Source: Pseudomonadota bacterium (GTDB lineage Bacteria > Pseudomonadota > Gammaproteobacteria > Burkholderiales > Methylophilaceae). From it: DNA of 64,000 bases. The stretch's first letter is position 1, and every line of letters starts with the position of its first letter. The position numbers were made by a program, and so were the translations under genes. The stretch is from assembly GCA_029563075.1 (NCBI GenBank), contig JAKQTN010000067.1, forward strand, positions 55,775 to 119,774, given 5' to 3'. The notes beneath the pieces are model-generated. The model saw only the letters and a list, made by a program, of their open reading frames with translations, searched no databases and was not told the DNA's origin. Shown one piece after another: positions 53,948-63,859 of this stretch.

Positions 53948-54715
53948 ATGGGATTGGCAAAACGCATTATTCCTTGCCTGGATGTGACTAATGGCCGCGT
54001 TGTAAAAGGCGTGAATTTCCTGGAGTTGCGTGACGCCGGCGACCCGGTTGAAATTGCCAAACGTTACGATGACCAGGGCGCCGACGAACTCACATTCCTG
54101 GATATCACCGCCAGTTCTGATAATCGCGGTTTGATACTGCATATTATTGAAGAAGTGGCCAGCCAGGTATTTATCCCGCTCACCGTGGGCGGCGGAGTGC
54201 GTGAGGTGGAAGATGTGCGCCGCCTGCTGAATGCCGGTGCAGACAAAGTCAGCATTAACACCACGGCGGTATTGAATCCGAAAATGGTGCAGGATGCAAC
54301 CGCCCGTTTCGGCTCGCAGTGTATTGTAGTAGCCATTGACGCGAAAAAGGTAGACAATCAGCCATTCGAATGGGAAGTATTTACGCATGGCGGCCGTAAG
54401 CCAACAGGCCTCGACGCCGTAAAATGGGCGGAATATATGGTGAGCCTTGGCGCAGGCGAGTTGCTGGTAACAAGCATGGATCGGGATGGAACGAAAATTG
54501 GTTTTAATAACCCACTGAATCGTGCGATTTCAAATGCTGTGGATGTTCCCCTCATCGCTTCTGGCGGGGTTGGCAATTTACAGCATTTGGTGGATGGAAT
54601 TAAATTAGGTGGCGCAGATGCGGTGCTGGCGGCGAGTATCTTCCACTATGGCGAATATACCGTGCAGCAGGCGAAAGAATATATGCAGAAGTGTGGTATT
54701 GAGGTGCGCTTGTGA
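53948..54715 (+). CDS. hisF: Imidazole glycerol phosphate synthase subunit HisF
   Basis: [25 protein letters not shown]. Confidence 0.97.
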   Translation: MGLAKRIIPCLDVTNGRVVKGVNFLELRDAGDPVEIAKRYDDQGADELTFLDITASSDNRGLILHIIEEVASQVFIPLTVGGGVREVEDVRRLLNAGADKVSINTTAVLNPKMVQDATARFGSQCIVVAIDAKKVDNQPFEWEVFTHGGRKPTGLDAVKWAEYMVSLGAGELLVTSMDRDGTKIGFNNPLNRAISNAVDVPLIASGGVGNLQHLVDGIKLGGADAVLAASIFHYGEYTVQQAKEYMQKCGIEVRL

Positions 54716-55089
54716 GTTGGCTGGATGAAGTCAATTGGGATGCTAATGGCCTTGTTCCAGTGGTTGCACAGGAGCATGGCACAGGTAAAATATTGATGGT
54801 TGCTTGGATGAACCGCGAGGCTTTACAGTTGACTAATGATACCAGGCAAGCGGTGTATTGGTCGCGCTCTCGCAACAAGCTGTGGCATAAGGGTGAAGAG
54901 TCCGGGCACTTTCAGAAGGTGCATGAAATTCGTTTGGATTGCGATGAAGATGTAGTTTTATTGCATGTTGAGCAGGTTGGCGGCATTGCCTGTCATACCG
55001 GGCGTCACAATTGCTTTTTTAAGAAACTGGAAAATAGTCATTGGCTGATAGACCAGCCGGTAATTAAAGACCCCAAAGAGATTTATTAG
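54712..55089 (+). CDS. hisI: Phosphoribosyl-AMP cyclohydrolase
   Basis: [34 protein letters not shown]. Confidence 0.96.
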   Translation: MSWLDEVNWDANGLVPVVAQEHGTGKILMVAWMNREALQLTNDTRQAVYWSRSRNKLWHKGEESGHFQKVHEIRLDCDEDVVLLHVEQVGGIACHTGRHNCFFKKLENSHWLIDQPVIKDPKEIY

Positions 55090-55105
55090 GCTGAAATCCA
55101 TAAAC

Positions 55106-55423
55106 ATGAATGATGTGCTGAACAGATTGTCGGAGCTATTGGAGCAGCGCAAAACGGCTGACCCGGCTTCGTCTTACGTGGCTAAGTTGTATGCCAAAGG
55201 TATGGACAGCATCCTCAAAAAGGTGGGCGAAGAAGCCACCGAAACCGTGCTGGCCGCCAAGGGCGGCAACAAGCATGAGATTATTTATGAAACAGCTGAT
55301 TTGTGGTTTCACACGCTGGTGATGCTGGCCAAGGCAGATTTAAAGCCGCAAGATATTTTGGACGAATTGGCGCGGCGAGAGGGTTTGTCAGGCATTGTTG
55401 AGAAGGAAGGCCGTGAGAAATGA
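55106..55423 (+). CDS. hisE: Phosphoribosyl-ATP diphosphatase
   Basis: [30 protein letters not shown]. Confidence 0.96.
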   Translation: MNDVLNRLSELLEQRKTADPASSYVAKLYAKGMDSILKKVGEEATETVLAAKGGNKHEIIYETADLWFHTLVMLAKADLKPQDILDELARREGLSGIVEKEGREK

Positions 55424-55758
55424 GTGCTGACTGTATTTTTTGCAAGATTGTTAGCGGCGCAATTCCTGCAAAAAAAATCTATGAGGATGATGATGTCATT
55501 GCATTTAACGACATCAAGCCGATGGCCAAAATACATTTTATGATTGTGCCAAAACTGCATGTGGAAAGCTTGAAGGATTGCGATGTAACACATCAGGCTT
55601 TGCTTGGAAAGATGCTGTTGCTAGTGCCAAAATTAGCGCAAGAACAAGGATTGGCAGGCTTCAAAACCCTTATCAATACTGGCCGAGAGGGTGGACAGGA
55701 AGTGTTTCATTTGCATATACACGTGTTTGGCGGTGGTTTGCCAAGCGCTAATACTTAA
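55420..55758 (+). CDS. HIT family protein (HinT-like)
   Basis: [18 protein letters not shown] histidine triad. Confidence 0.94.
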   Translation: MSADCIFCKIVSGAIPAKKIYEDDDVIAFNDIKPMAKIHFMIVPKLHVESLKDCDVTHQALLGKMLLLVPKLAQEQGLAGFKTLINTGREGGQEVFHLHIHVFGGGLPSANT

Positions 55759-55768
55759 GGAGATTATT

Positions 55769-55978
55769 ATGGGTTCATTCAGTTTATGGCATTGGTTGAT
55801 TGTGCTGTTAATTGTAGTGCTGATATTTGGCACTAAGAAATTGCGCAATATCGGTGGTGATGTGGGTGGCGCGGTGAACGAATTTAAGAAAGCCATGAAG
55901 GACGGGCAAGCCGCGGATGGGGAAGAGAAAACCGGCACGACCATTGAAGGCGAAGTGACTCACAAGACCAAGCAGTAA
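55769..55978 (+). CDS. tatA: Twin-arginine translocase subunit TatA
   Basis: [32 protein letters not shown] track start extended upstream. Confidence 0.93.
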   Translation: MGSFSLWHWLIVLLIVVLIFGTKKLRNIGGDVGGAVNEFKKAMKDGQAADGEEKTGTTIEGEVTHKTKQ

Positions 55979-56002
55979 AATTCAGTAATATCCTATTATA
56001 AA

Positions 56003-56377
56003 GTGTTTGATGTTTCATTCTCGGAGTTGCTGGTCATTGCGGTTGTCGCACTTTTGGTGATTGGCCCGGAAAAGCTGCCCAAAGTGGCTCGGACGGTGGG
56101 CGCATTCACTGGGCGCATGCAGCGCTACATGGCGCAAATAAAGGAAGAAGTGAATCGCGAGATGCGCTTTGAAGAGCTGCAAAAACTGCAGCAGGAAATC
56201 CAGCAATCCGTCCAAAGCACACAAACCGGCATGAGCGAGCAGGCTGCTGAAATTAAAAACGCCTTAGCCGAAACTGTACAAGCAGCTCAAGCAACTCCTG
56301 TGGCCGCTATAAAGCCTGGCAAGCCCAAGACAGCAAAAACCACAACATCCAAACGCGTCAAAGCCGCAGCAAAGTGA
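56003..56377 (+). CDS. tatB: Twin-arginine translocase subunit TatB
   Basis: MFDVSFSELLVIAVVALLVIGPEKLP; GTG start. Confidence 0.93.
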   Translation: MFDVSFSELLVIAVVALLVIGPEKLPKVARTVGAFTGRMQRYMAQIKEEVNREMRFEELQKLQQEIQQSVQSTQTGMSEQAAEIKNALAETVQAAQATPVAAIKPGKPKTAKTTTSKRVKAAAK

Positions 56378-56384
56378 ATCGCGG

Positions 56385-57116
56385 ATGACACCGACCGAAT
56401 CATTCATTTCTCACCTGATTGAGCTGCGTAATCGCTTGCTGCGAATCGTGCTTGGTTTCGTGCTGGTATTTATCTGCTTATTTCCGTTTGCCAACAAAAT
56501 CTATGCGCTACTGGCTGCACCCATGCTGGCTAAGCTGCCTGCGGGCGGCCAAATGATTGCAACCGCAGTGACCACGCCATTTTTTGTGCCGATGAAGGTC
56601 GCCATGATGACGGCGTTTGTGATTTCATTGCCGCATACTTTGTACCAGATTTGGGCGTTTGTCGCCCCTGGCCTGTATGCGCACGAAAAAAAATTAATGG
56701 TGCCAGTCATTGTTGCCAGCAGCGTTTTATTTTTAACCGGCATGGCATTTGCCTACTTTGCCGTGTTCCCCGTGGTGTTCGGCTTTATTGTAGGTAGCGC
56801 GCCGGCGGGCGTAGCGGTAATGACGGATATTTCACAATATCTCGATTTCGTGATGACGCTGTTTATGGCATTCGGACTGGCTTTTGAGGTGCCGATTGCG
56901 GTGGTGCTGATTGCGCGATTTGGCTGGGTGAGCATTGCGCAATTAAAAGAAGCGCGCGGTTATGTGATTGTGGGCGCATTCGTTTTAGGGGCCATTTTTA
57001 CACCACCCGACATTATTTCGCAGTTTATGCTCGCTGTTCCCTTGTGGCTGCTATATGAGGCAGGGATAATGGTTGCGCAGTTTACGCAATCCAAGCCCAA
57101 TTCGATAAAAGCCTGA
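56385..57116 (+). CDS. tatC: Twin-arginine translocase subunit TatC
   Basis: SFISHLIELRNRLL, six TMs. Confidence 0.95.
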   Translation: MTPTESFISHLIELRNRLLRIVLGFVLVFICLFPFANKIYALLAAPMLAKLPAGGQMIATAVTTPFFVPMKVAMMTAFVISLPHTLYQIWAFVAPGLYAHEKKLMVPVIVASSVLFLTGMAFAYFAVFPVVFGFIVGSAPAGVAVMTDISQYLDFVMTLFMAFGLAFEVPIAVVLIARFGWVSIAQLKEARGYVIVGAFVLGAIFTPPDIISQFMLAVPLWLLYEAGIMVAQFTQSKPNSIKA

Positions 57117-57119
57117 CAA

Positions 57120-58274
57120 CTATCTGCGGGCAGCTGCCGGTTTGGGTCGTCTGCCTACTGTCACGTCGACGTTAATTTCTTTCTCGGCTCTGGCAATCCT
57201 GAGTACCGCTTTTTCATTCGGTTTTAGTGCGGCAATGATGTTTAGCATGCCGCTACTATCGACAACCTCTTTATTATTGATTGCCAGCAATACATCCCCT
57301 GCCTTAAGCCCTGCCAAATCTGCCGGACTGCCTTTTAGCACGCCGGCAATCAATGAGCCGCGCACCTGCGACAATTTGAATGATTCGGCCAGTTCCGGAG
57401 TGATATCCTGTGCTTCTATGCCAATCCAGCCGCGGGTGACGCTACCGCTGGTTGCAATCTGCTCCATGACTTGCTTTGCGATGCTTGCGGGAATAGCAAA
57501 GCCAATGCCCATGCTGCCGCCGCTGCGTGAATAGATGGCGCTGTTAACGCCGACCAGATTGCCTTCCGCATCAATCAACGCGCCACCAGAATTGCCAGGG
57601 TTAATCGAAGCGTCGGTCTGAATAAAGTTTTCATAAGTATTAATGCCCAAATGGCTGCGCCCAAGTGCGCTGACAATGCCCTGAGTGACAGTTTGTCCCA
57701 CACCAAACGGGTTGCCGATGGCGAGCACCACGTCGCCCACATTGAGTTTATCAGAAGCTGCAAAGGTAATCGCCGGAAGTTTTTCCGCGTCGACTTTCAA
57801 GACGGCCAGATCCGTATCAGGATCGGTACCCACTACTTTGGCCGACAACTTTCTGCCGTCCGCAAGCGCCACTTCAATTTCGTCTGCGCTCGCAACCACA
57901 TGGTCGTTGGTTAAAATCAAGCCCTGCTCGCTAACAATGACGCCGCTTCCTAAGCTGTTCTCAGGCTGGTCTTCTTCATTGTCCAGCTGGTCACCAAAAA
58001 AATGTCTAAACAGTGGGTCATCCTTGAATTGATCATGCGGGCCGGGGGCGCTGACTGTGCTCGAGGTAAAGATGTTGACGACGGAAGGCATGGCTTTTTT
58101 TGCGGCATCGCTGTAGCTGCCTTTCGCGCTGACTAAGGGACTCGGCTGCACCTGATTGATGACAATGGGCTCTTGCTTTGTTTCAAGCAGATGTGGATAA
58201 AAAAGACGTAGCACAAACAATAAGCCCAAGCAGGCGGTGACAGATTGTGCAAAAATAAGCCAGATTCGTTGCAT
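57120..58274 (-). CDS. Trypsin-like serine protease with PDZ (DegS/HtrA type)
   Basis: GNSGGALID, LTNDHVV, PDZ; start chosen at MQRIWLIFAQ. Confidence 0.9.
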   Translation of the reverse strand: MQRIWLIFAQSVTACLGLLFVLRLFYPHLLETKQEPIVINQVQPSPLVSAKGSYSDAAKKAMPSVVNIFTSSTVSAPGPHDQFKDDPLFRHFFGDQLDNEEDQPENSLGSGVIVSEQGLILTNDHVVASADEIEVALADGRKLSAKVVGTDPDTDLAVLKVDAEKLPAITFAASDKLNVGDVVLAIGNPFGVGQTVTQGIVSALGRSHLGINTYENFIQTDASINPGNSGGALIDAEGNLVGVNSAIYSRSGGSMGIGFAIPASIAKQVMEQIATSGSVTRGWIGIEAQDITPELAESFKLSQVRGSLIAGVLKGSPADLAGLKAGDVLLAINNKEVVDSSGMLNIIAALKPNEKAVLRIARAEKEINVDVTVGRRPKPAAARR

Positions 58275-58320
58275 ACATAAAAAATTGAATTTGAATGCGT
58301 ATAAGTATAGGTGAAAAATC

Positions 58321-59067
58321 ATGAAAATAAATGACTTAAGTGATTATTTAGATCAACTGCTGCGGCCTGAACAATTCAACGATTACTGTCCAAACGGTTT
58401 GCAGGTAGAAGGTAAGCGTGAAATCAGCAAAATCGTGACGGGGGTGACCGCGAGCATGGACCTGCTGCAAGCCGCACACAAAGCCAATGCCGATGCAATT
58501 CTGGTGCATCACGGCTATTTCTGGCGGGGCGAGGCGCAGCCTATTGTGGGTATCAAAAAACGACGGCTTCAATTTTTGCTGCAGCATGACATTAACCTGT
58601 TCACGTTCCATTTGCCGCTGGATGTACATCCGGAATTTGGCAACAACGTGATGTTTGCCAAACAGTTGGGACTGGAGCTTACAGGGCGGGCAGGTGAAAA
58701 TGACATGCTGGGCCTGGCGGAATTAGGCGCGCCACAATCGCTGCAGGCATTGGTTACGCATATACAGGCAAAGCTGAAACGAGCGCCACAGGTGATCGGT
58801 GATTTAACCAGGCCAATCAAGCGCATTGCGCTATGCACGGGTGCGGCGCAAGGCTATATTGAGCAGGCAGCTGCTGCCAATGTGGATGTATATATCAGCG
58901 GCGAGATTTCTGAACAGACGGTGCATGTGGCGCGCGAAACAGGGGTTGCTTATATCGCGGCAGGGCACCATGCAACAGAACGCTACGGGATACGGGCATT
59001 AGGTGAGCACCTAGAGAAAATGTTCGGAATAGCGCACGAATTTATTGATGTAGACAATCCAGTTTAG
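58321..59067 (+). CDS. Nif3-like dinuclear metal center hexameric protein (YbgI)
   Basis: NDYCPNGLQVEG, LVHHGYFWRGE, GHHATERYGIRALGEHL. Confidence 0.92.
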   Translation: MKINDLSDYLDQLLRPEQFNDYCPNGLQVEGKREISKIVTGVTASMDLLQAAHKANADAILVHHGYFWRGEAQPIVGIKKRRLQFLLQHDINLFTFHLPLDVHPEFGNNVMFAKQLGLELTGRAGENDMLGLAELGAPQSLQALVTHIQAKLKRAPQVIGDLTRPIKRIALCTGAAQGYIEQAAAANVDVYISGEISEQTVHVARETGVAYIAAGHHATERYGIRALGEHLEKMFGIAHEFIDVDNPV

Positions 59068-59081
59068 TTGATACATATCAA
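59068..59081. promoter_or_regulatory. FNR/Anr-type box upstream of petABC
   Basis: TTGATACATATCAA, perfect match to TTGAT-N4-ATCAA, directly after nif3 stop. Confidence 0.65.
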
Positions 59082-59099
59082 TTACTTATCAAATAAAAT

Positions 59100-59128
59100 T
59101 TGGTTTCTCATGTAATAAAATGTATAAT
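59100..59128 (+). promoter_or_regulatory. Candidate petABC sigma-70 promoter
   Basis: TATAAT at 59123-59128 with weak -35 TTGGTT at 59100-59105, 17-bp spacer. Confidence 0.55.
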
Positions 59129-59186
59129 CGAATGTTTTGTAAACCGAGTTACGTTGTGCCTCAAAAGGGCAAGTTAAAGGAAGCAA

Positions 59187-59825
59187 ATGTCAGACAGCCA
59201 AATTGACAAAAACAGCACGTTATCATTCCACTCGCCTTCAGAAGTCGATTTAGAGAAGCGACAATTTTTAATCACTGTAACCGCCTGTACCGGCGCAGTT
59301 GGTGCAGCAGCAGTCGCAGTGCCGTTTGTGGGCAGCATGCTGCCTAGCGAGCGTGCAAAGGCGGCAGGTGCACCGGTAGAGGTGGATATCAGCAAGGTAG
59401 AGCCTGGATCAATGATTACGGCAGAGTGGCGTGGGCAGCCGGTATGGATTATTAATCGTACTGATGCGATGACGGCAGATCTCGCTAAGCTTAATGATCA
59501 GCTTTCCGATCCAAACAGCGAGGTTGTTTCGCAGCAGCCCGGTTATTGCAAAAATCCGCATCGCTCGATCAAGGAAAACATTTCCGTGGTGGTGGGTATT
59601 TGTACGCACTTAGGTTGTTCTCCATCTGAAAAGTTGAAGGCAGGTGGTGATATGGGTGATAACTGGACAGGCGGTTTCTTCTGTCCGTGTCATGGTTCTA
59701 AATTTGACCTTGCCGGACGCGTGTTCAAAGGGTCGCCGGCGCCGACTAATCTGGTAGTGCCTCCGCACCAATATTTAAGTGACACCACCTTGTTGATTGG
59801 TGTGGATGGAAAGGCGGAGGCGTAA
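59187..59825 (+). CDS. petA: Ubiquinol-cytochrome c reductase Rieske iron-sulfur subunit
   Basis: CTHLGCSP, CPCHGSKFDLAGRVFKG. Confidence 0.96.
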   Translation: MSDSQIDKNSTLSFHSPSEVDLEKRQFLITVTACTGAVGAAAVAVPFVGSMLPSERAKAAGAPVEVDISKVEPGSMITAEWRGQPVWIINRTDAMTADLAKLNDQLSDPNSEVVSQQPGYCKNPHRSIKENISVVVGICTHLGCSPSEKLKAGGDMGDNWTGGFFCPCHGSKFDLAGRVFKGSPAPTNLVVPPHQYLSDTTLLIGVDGKAEA

Positions 59826-59828
59826 ATC

Positions 59829-61124
59829 ATGGCAGATAAACAAGCACAAACTAAAGGTTATATGAGTTGCGCGATGGAGTGGATTGATGCGCGTTTTCCA
59901 TTGACCAGCAATATTAAAAACCATCTGACCGAATATTACGCACCTAAGAACTTCAATTTCTGGTACTTTTTTGGCTCTCTCGCCATGTTGGTGTTGGTGT
60001 TGCAGATTTTGACCGGCATCTTTTTGACGATGCACTACAAGCCGGATGCTGAGCTGGCATTTGCTTCGGTCGAGTACATCATGCGAGACGTATTTGGCGG
60101 CAATATTATTCGCTATATGCATTCCACAGGCGCATCCATGTTCTTCGTTGTGGTGTATCTGCATATGTTTCGTGGCATCATTTATGGCTCGTATCGTAAT
60201 CCCCGCGAGTTGATCTGGCTGTTTGGTGTAGCGATTTTCCTGTGCCTGATGGGCGAGGCCTTCTTCGGTTATCTGCTTCCTTGGGGGCAAATGTCCTACT
60301 GGGGTGCGCAGGTGATTGTTAATCTGTTTAGCGCGGTCCCATTCATTGGTCCGGATTTGTCCGAGTGGCTGCGTGGTGATTATTTAGTGTCTGATGCAAC
60401 ATTGAATCGTTTTTTTGCGTTCCATGTGATTGCGTTGCCGCTGGTGTTGCTGGGTTTGGTGGTGGTGCATTTGATTGCCTTGCATGAAGTGGGCTCCAAC
60501 AATCCGGACGGGGTGGAAATTAAAGCCAAAAAAGACAAAAAAACAGGCATTCCGCTGGATGGCATTCCGTTTCACCCCTACTACACCGTGAAAGACCTGG
60601 TGGGTGTGGCGGTGTTCCTGATCGTGTTTGCGGCCATCATTTTCTTTGCGCCAGAGATGGGCGGTTATTTCCTGGAGGCGAACAATTTCGTTCCTGCCGA
60701 TCCGCTTAAAACGCCGGCTCATATTGCGCCTGTCTGGTACTTTACGCCGTATTATTCAATACTGCGTGCCGTGCCGCCGGTGTTGAATTCACAGTTCCCT
60801 GGCGTAGCAGCGATGGGCTTATCGGTAGTTGCATTCGCGTTTCTGCCCTGGCTCGACAAGAGTCCGGTGAAGTCTATCCGTTATCGCGGAAGCCTTTACA
60901 AGCGCTGGTTAGCAGCCTTCGTGGTGAGCTTTTTGGTGTTGGGGTATTTGGGTACCGTGCCATCAAATGTGTGGGGGCAGTTCGGTAGCTGGCTAGGTGG
61001 TGCAGACCGCGCTACCGTGGTTGCGCGTATTTTTACCACCATTTACTTCTTATTTTTCATCCTGATGCCTTGGTACACTGCGAAAGATAAAACCAAGCCA
61101 GTACCGGAAAGGGTGACGTATTAA
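59829..61124 (+). CDS. petB: Cytochrome b of bc1 complex
   Basis: NFWYFFGSLAM, HSTGASMFF, GYLLPWGQMSYWGAQVI. Confidence 0.97.
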   Translation: MADKQAQTKGYMSCAMEWIDARFPLTSNIKNHLTEYYAPKNFNFWYFFGSLAMLVLVLQILTGIFLTMHYKPDAELAFASVEYIMRDVFGGNIIRYMHSTGASMFFVVVYLHMFRGIIYGSYRNPRELIWLFGVAIFLCLMGEAFFGYLLPWGQMSYWGAQVIVNLFSAVPFIGPDLSEWLRGDYLVSDATLNRFFAFHVIALPLVLLGLVVVHLIALHEVGSNNPDGVEIKAKKDKKTGIPLDGIPFHPYYTVKDLVGVAVFLIVFAAIIFFAPEMGGYFLEANNFVPADPLKTPAHIAPVWYFTPYYSILRAVPPVLNSQFPGVAAMGLSVVAFAFLPWLDKSPVKSIRYRGSLYKRWLAAFVVSFLVLGYLGTVPSNVWGQFGSWLGGADRATVVARIFTTIYFLFFILMPWYTAKDKTKPVPERVTY

Positions 61125-61128
61125 AATC

Positions 61129-61821
61129 ATGAAAAAACTATTATTAAGTCTGGTGTTTTTACCATTAATTGCACTTGCTTCCGAAGCAGAAATTACTGTT
61201 GCAGCACCGATTGATCCAAGCGATCAAGCATCGTTGCAGCGTGGTGCGCGTACTTTTGTGAACAATTGCCTCAATTGCCATAGCGCCAACTACATGCGCT
61301 ATAACCGTTTGCAGGACATTGGTCTGACCGAAAAGCAAATTAAAGACAATTTGCTGTTTGCGGGCGAAAAAGTCGGCGATACGATGAAGGTGGCGATGAA
61401 TCCGAAAGACGCCAAAAAGTGGTTTGGTGTCGCACCGCCTGATTTGTCAGTCGCCGTTCGTGCGCGCGGCGCGGATTGGATTTATGCCTATCTGCGTGGT
61501 TTTTATCGTGACGGCACGACGCTATCAGGATGGAACAATATCGTGTTCGATAAAGTTGCTATGCCCCATGTGCTGTATGAGTTGCAAGGCGAGCAAGTGT
61601 TGAATCATGAAACGCACCAACTGGAAGTGGTTAAGCCCGGCAGGATGAATCCTGAGGAATACGATGCTTTTGTTGCTGATCTGACTAACTATATGGCATT
61701 TATGGCAGAGCCTGCCAAACAGCAGCGCCAATGGATTGGCTTGTGGGTGTTGCTGTTCCTGGGCGTGTTGCTAGTGCTGACGATCAAGCTCAAAAAAGCA
61801 TACTGGAAAGATATTAAATAG
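61129..61821 (+). CDS. petC: Cytochrome c1
   Basis: CLNCHSANYMRYNR; C-terminal TM; bc1 operon. Confidence 0.95.
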   Translation: MKKLLLSLVFLPLIALASEAEITVAAPIDPSDQASLQRGARTFVNNCLNCHSANYMRYNRLQDIGLTEKQIKDNLLFAGEKVGDTMKVAMNPKDAKKWFGVAPPDLSVAVRARGADWIYAYLRGFYRDGTTLSGWNNIVFDKVAMPHVLYELQGEQVLNHETHQLEVVKPGRMNPEEYDAFVADLTNYMAFMAEPAKQQRQWIGLWVLLFLGVLLVLTIKLKKAYWKDIK

Positions 61822-61875
61822 AAATCTACTTAATAATCATTAAATGCATTTCTAATTTAAAAGAGAATAACGATT

Positions 61876-62475
61876 ATGATGAAACTTTACTCTGGATCAG
61901 TCGATCCTTATAGCCATCGCTGCCGAATTGTGCTGTTTGAAAAAGGCATGGATTTTGAGGTGATCGATGTAGATCTTGCCAATAAAGCCGAAGATTTGGC
62001 GGTGCTGAATCCTTATGGTACGGTGCCTGTACTGGTGGAGCGCGATCTTGTGCTGTCTGAGGCCAATATCATTAATGAATATATTGATGAGCGTTTCCCG
62101 CATCCGCAACTGATGCCGGCCGATCCCGTCATGCGTGCGCGTGCAAGATTGTTTTTGTATAACTTTGAAAAAGACCTGTTCGACCACATCAAAGACATTG
62201 AATCCGGCGATGATGAAAAAGCTGACAAGGCGCGTAAAACCATACGCGATAACTTAACGCAGATCGTGCCTATTTTTAGCAAGCAAAACTATTTGCTAGG
62301 TGATGAATATTCGATGCTGGATGTGGCCGTAACGCCGTTGTTGTGGCGTTTGGGTCATTATGGCATTGACCTTCCCAATCAGGCGGCGCCCTTGCTTAAA
62401 TATGCAGAACGGCTGTTCTCGCGTCCGCTGTATGCGGATGCGATGACGCCTTCGGAAAAAGCAATGCGAAAATAA
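61876..62475 (+). CDS. sspA: Stringent starvation protein A (GST-like)
   Basis: Thioredoxin-fold GST-like sequence, followed by sspB. Confidence 0.93.
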   Translation: MMKLYSGSVDPYSHRCRIVLFEKGMDFEVIDVDLANKAEDLAVLNPYGTVPVLVERDLVLSEANIINEYIDERFPHPQLMPADPVMRARARLFLYNFEKDLFDHIKDIESGDDEKADKARKTIRDNLTQIVPIFSKQNYLLGDEYSMLDVAVTPLLWRLGHYGIDLPNQAAPLLKYAERLFSRPLYADAMTPSEKAMRK

Positions 62476-62594
62476 ATTGAATATCGTTGCAATACTGTGT
62501 TGTGTTTCAAAAAATTAACTCGTTATATATAAAAACATATACCGCCTCATTATTTTTATCGCACGCCTTGTCTTGCTTAGATATTCAATTTATT
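62471..62594. repeat. Intergenic palindromic element, copy B (124 bp)
   Basis: Perfect 15-bp terminal IR AATAAATTGAATATC / GATATTCAATTTATT; core aligns by eye with 14606-14727. Confidence 0.7.
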
Positions 62595-62611
62595 AATGAG
62601 GTTTTTAAAGT

Positions 62612-63052
62612 ATGAGCGAGTTAATACCCACTAAACCATACATGGTACGCGCCATTCACGAATGGTGTGTAGATAACGGCTTAACGCCTCATCTGTTGGT
62701 TGCTGTAAATTCGCAGACGCGGGTGCCGATAGCTTATGTAAAAGATGGTGAGATTGTGCTGAATCTTAACTACTCAGCCACCAAGGATTTGCATATCGAC
62801 AATGATGCGATCGTGTTTTCTGCGCGCTTTGGGGGCATTTCTCAGAACTTGTATGTGCCGATGAGTGCTGTAAAAGGTGTTTTTGCGCGTGAAAATGGCC
62901 AGGGCATGTTTTTTGAAACTAGTGCGCAGATTGACTCTGATGGAACTGATACAAATGCTAAGTCGGTGAAGCCCCCATCAGGGATTGGGAGTGAGGCGGC
63001 AGATGATAAAGTGCCTGCAAAAAAGAAACCAAATTTAACAATAGTAAAGTAA
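62612..63052 (+). CDS. sspB: ClpXP protease specificity-enhancing factor SspB
   Basis: KPYMVRAIHEWCVDNGLTPHLLV, NLNYSATKDLHI. Confidence 0.93.
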   Translation: MSELIPTKPYMVRAIHEWCVDNGLTPHLLVAVNSQTRVPIAYVKDGEIVLNLNYSATKDLHIDNDAIVFSARFGGISQNLYVPMSAVKGVFARENGQGMFFETSAQIDSDGTDTNAKSVKPPSGIGSEAADDKVPAKKKPNLTIVK

Positions 63053-63130
63053 CAAAATAGTAAAAAATATTCTTAAAAGGGCTAGTCGCCGATTTATAAA
63101 AAGTGATATAGTCACGCCTTCAAGAAAAAC

Positions 63131-63206
63131 GCCGGATTAGCTCAGTTGGTAGAGCAGCGCACTTGTAATGCGAAGGTCGTCAGTTCGATTCCGACATCCG
63201 GCACCA
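63131..63206 (+). tRNA. tRNA-Thr (TGT)
   Basis: Cloverleaf readable; anticodon loop CTTGTAA; encoded CCA. Confidence 0.96.
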
Positions 63207-63304
63207 AAATCCCACTAGAATCTAGCAAGCATTCTCCAAAAACATACAATCACAATAATTTAAATTGGCTTTTCGACAATTGTGCGTATTTGCCCCGATT
63301 TTGT

Positions 63305-63333
63305 TTGACAGCATGTCAAAAAATACGCATAAT
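63305..63333 (+). promoter_or_regulatory. Sigma-70 promoter for tRNA-Tyr/downstream tRNAs
   Basis: TTGACA - 17 bp - CATAAT, then GC-rich discriminator, 14 bp upstream of tRNA-Tyr. Confidence 0.75.
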
Positions 63334-63347
63334 CGCGGGTTCGGTTA

Positions 63348-63432
63348 GGAGGGGTGGCCGAGTGGTTAAAGGCGACGGACTGTAAATCCGTTCTCTCTGA
63401 GTACGCTGGTTCGAATCCAGCCCCCTCCACCA
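63348..63432 (+). tRNA. tRNA-Tyr (GTA)
   Basis: Class II tRNA with long variable arm; anticodon loop CTGTAAA; encoded CCA. Confidence 0.96.
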
Positions 63433-63508
63433 AATAAATATGTAGCAGTAAAGAGCCTGCAGATAATGGTTCTAGCGGGTTGCGGTAATTGAGCATGCGT
63501 AACGCGAA

Positions 63509-63584
63509 GCGGGTGTAGCTCAGTTGGTAGAGCTTCAGTTTTCCAAACTGAATGTCGCGAGTTCGAGCCTCGTCGCCCGCTCCA
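63509..63584 (+). tRNA. tRNA-Gly (TCC)
   Basis: Cloverleaf readable; anticodon TCC; encoded CCA. Confidence 0.96.
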
Positions 63585-63621
63585 GCTATTGCGCTTGACA
63601 GGCATTTGATTTGTAGTAAGA

Positions 63622-63696
<75 letters not shown>

Positions 63697-63859
63697 GAAA
63701 CGGTGCTGATTTAAAAAGCGGTGTGGTGTTAAAGTTTTATTAAGTTAAATAAAACTTTTAGAAGTGGTACTTGTTGGCCAATCAGTATTGGCAAAGCTAA
63801 AAATTAAGTTAATAAAATTTTATTAAATTTTTTTATAAAGATTACGCAAAGGATTAAAA

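Noticed and set aside
59775-60290. 171-aa minus-strand ORF over petA/petB
   Set aside because: Antisense to bc1 genes; shadow ORF.
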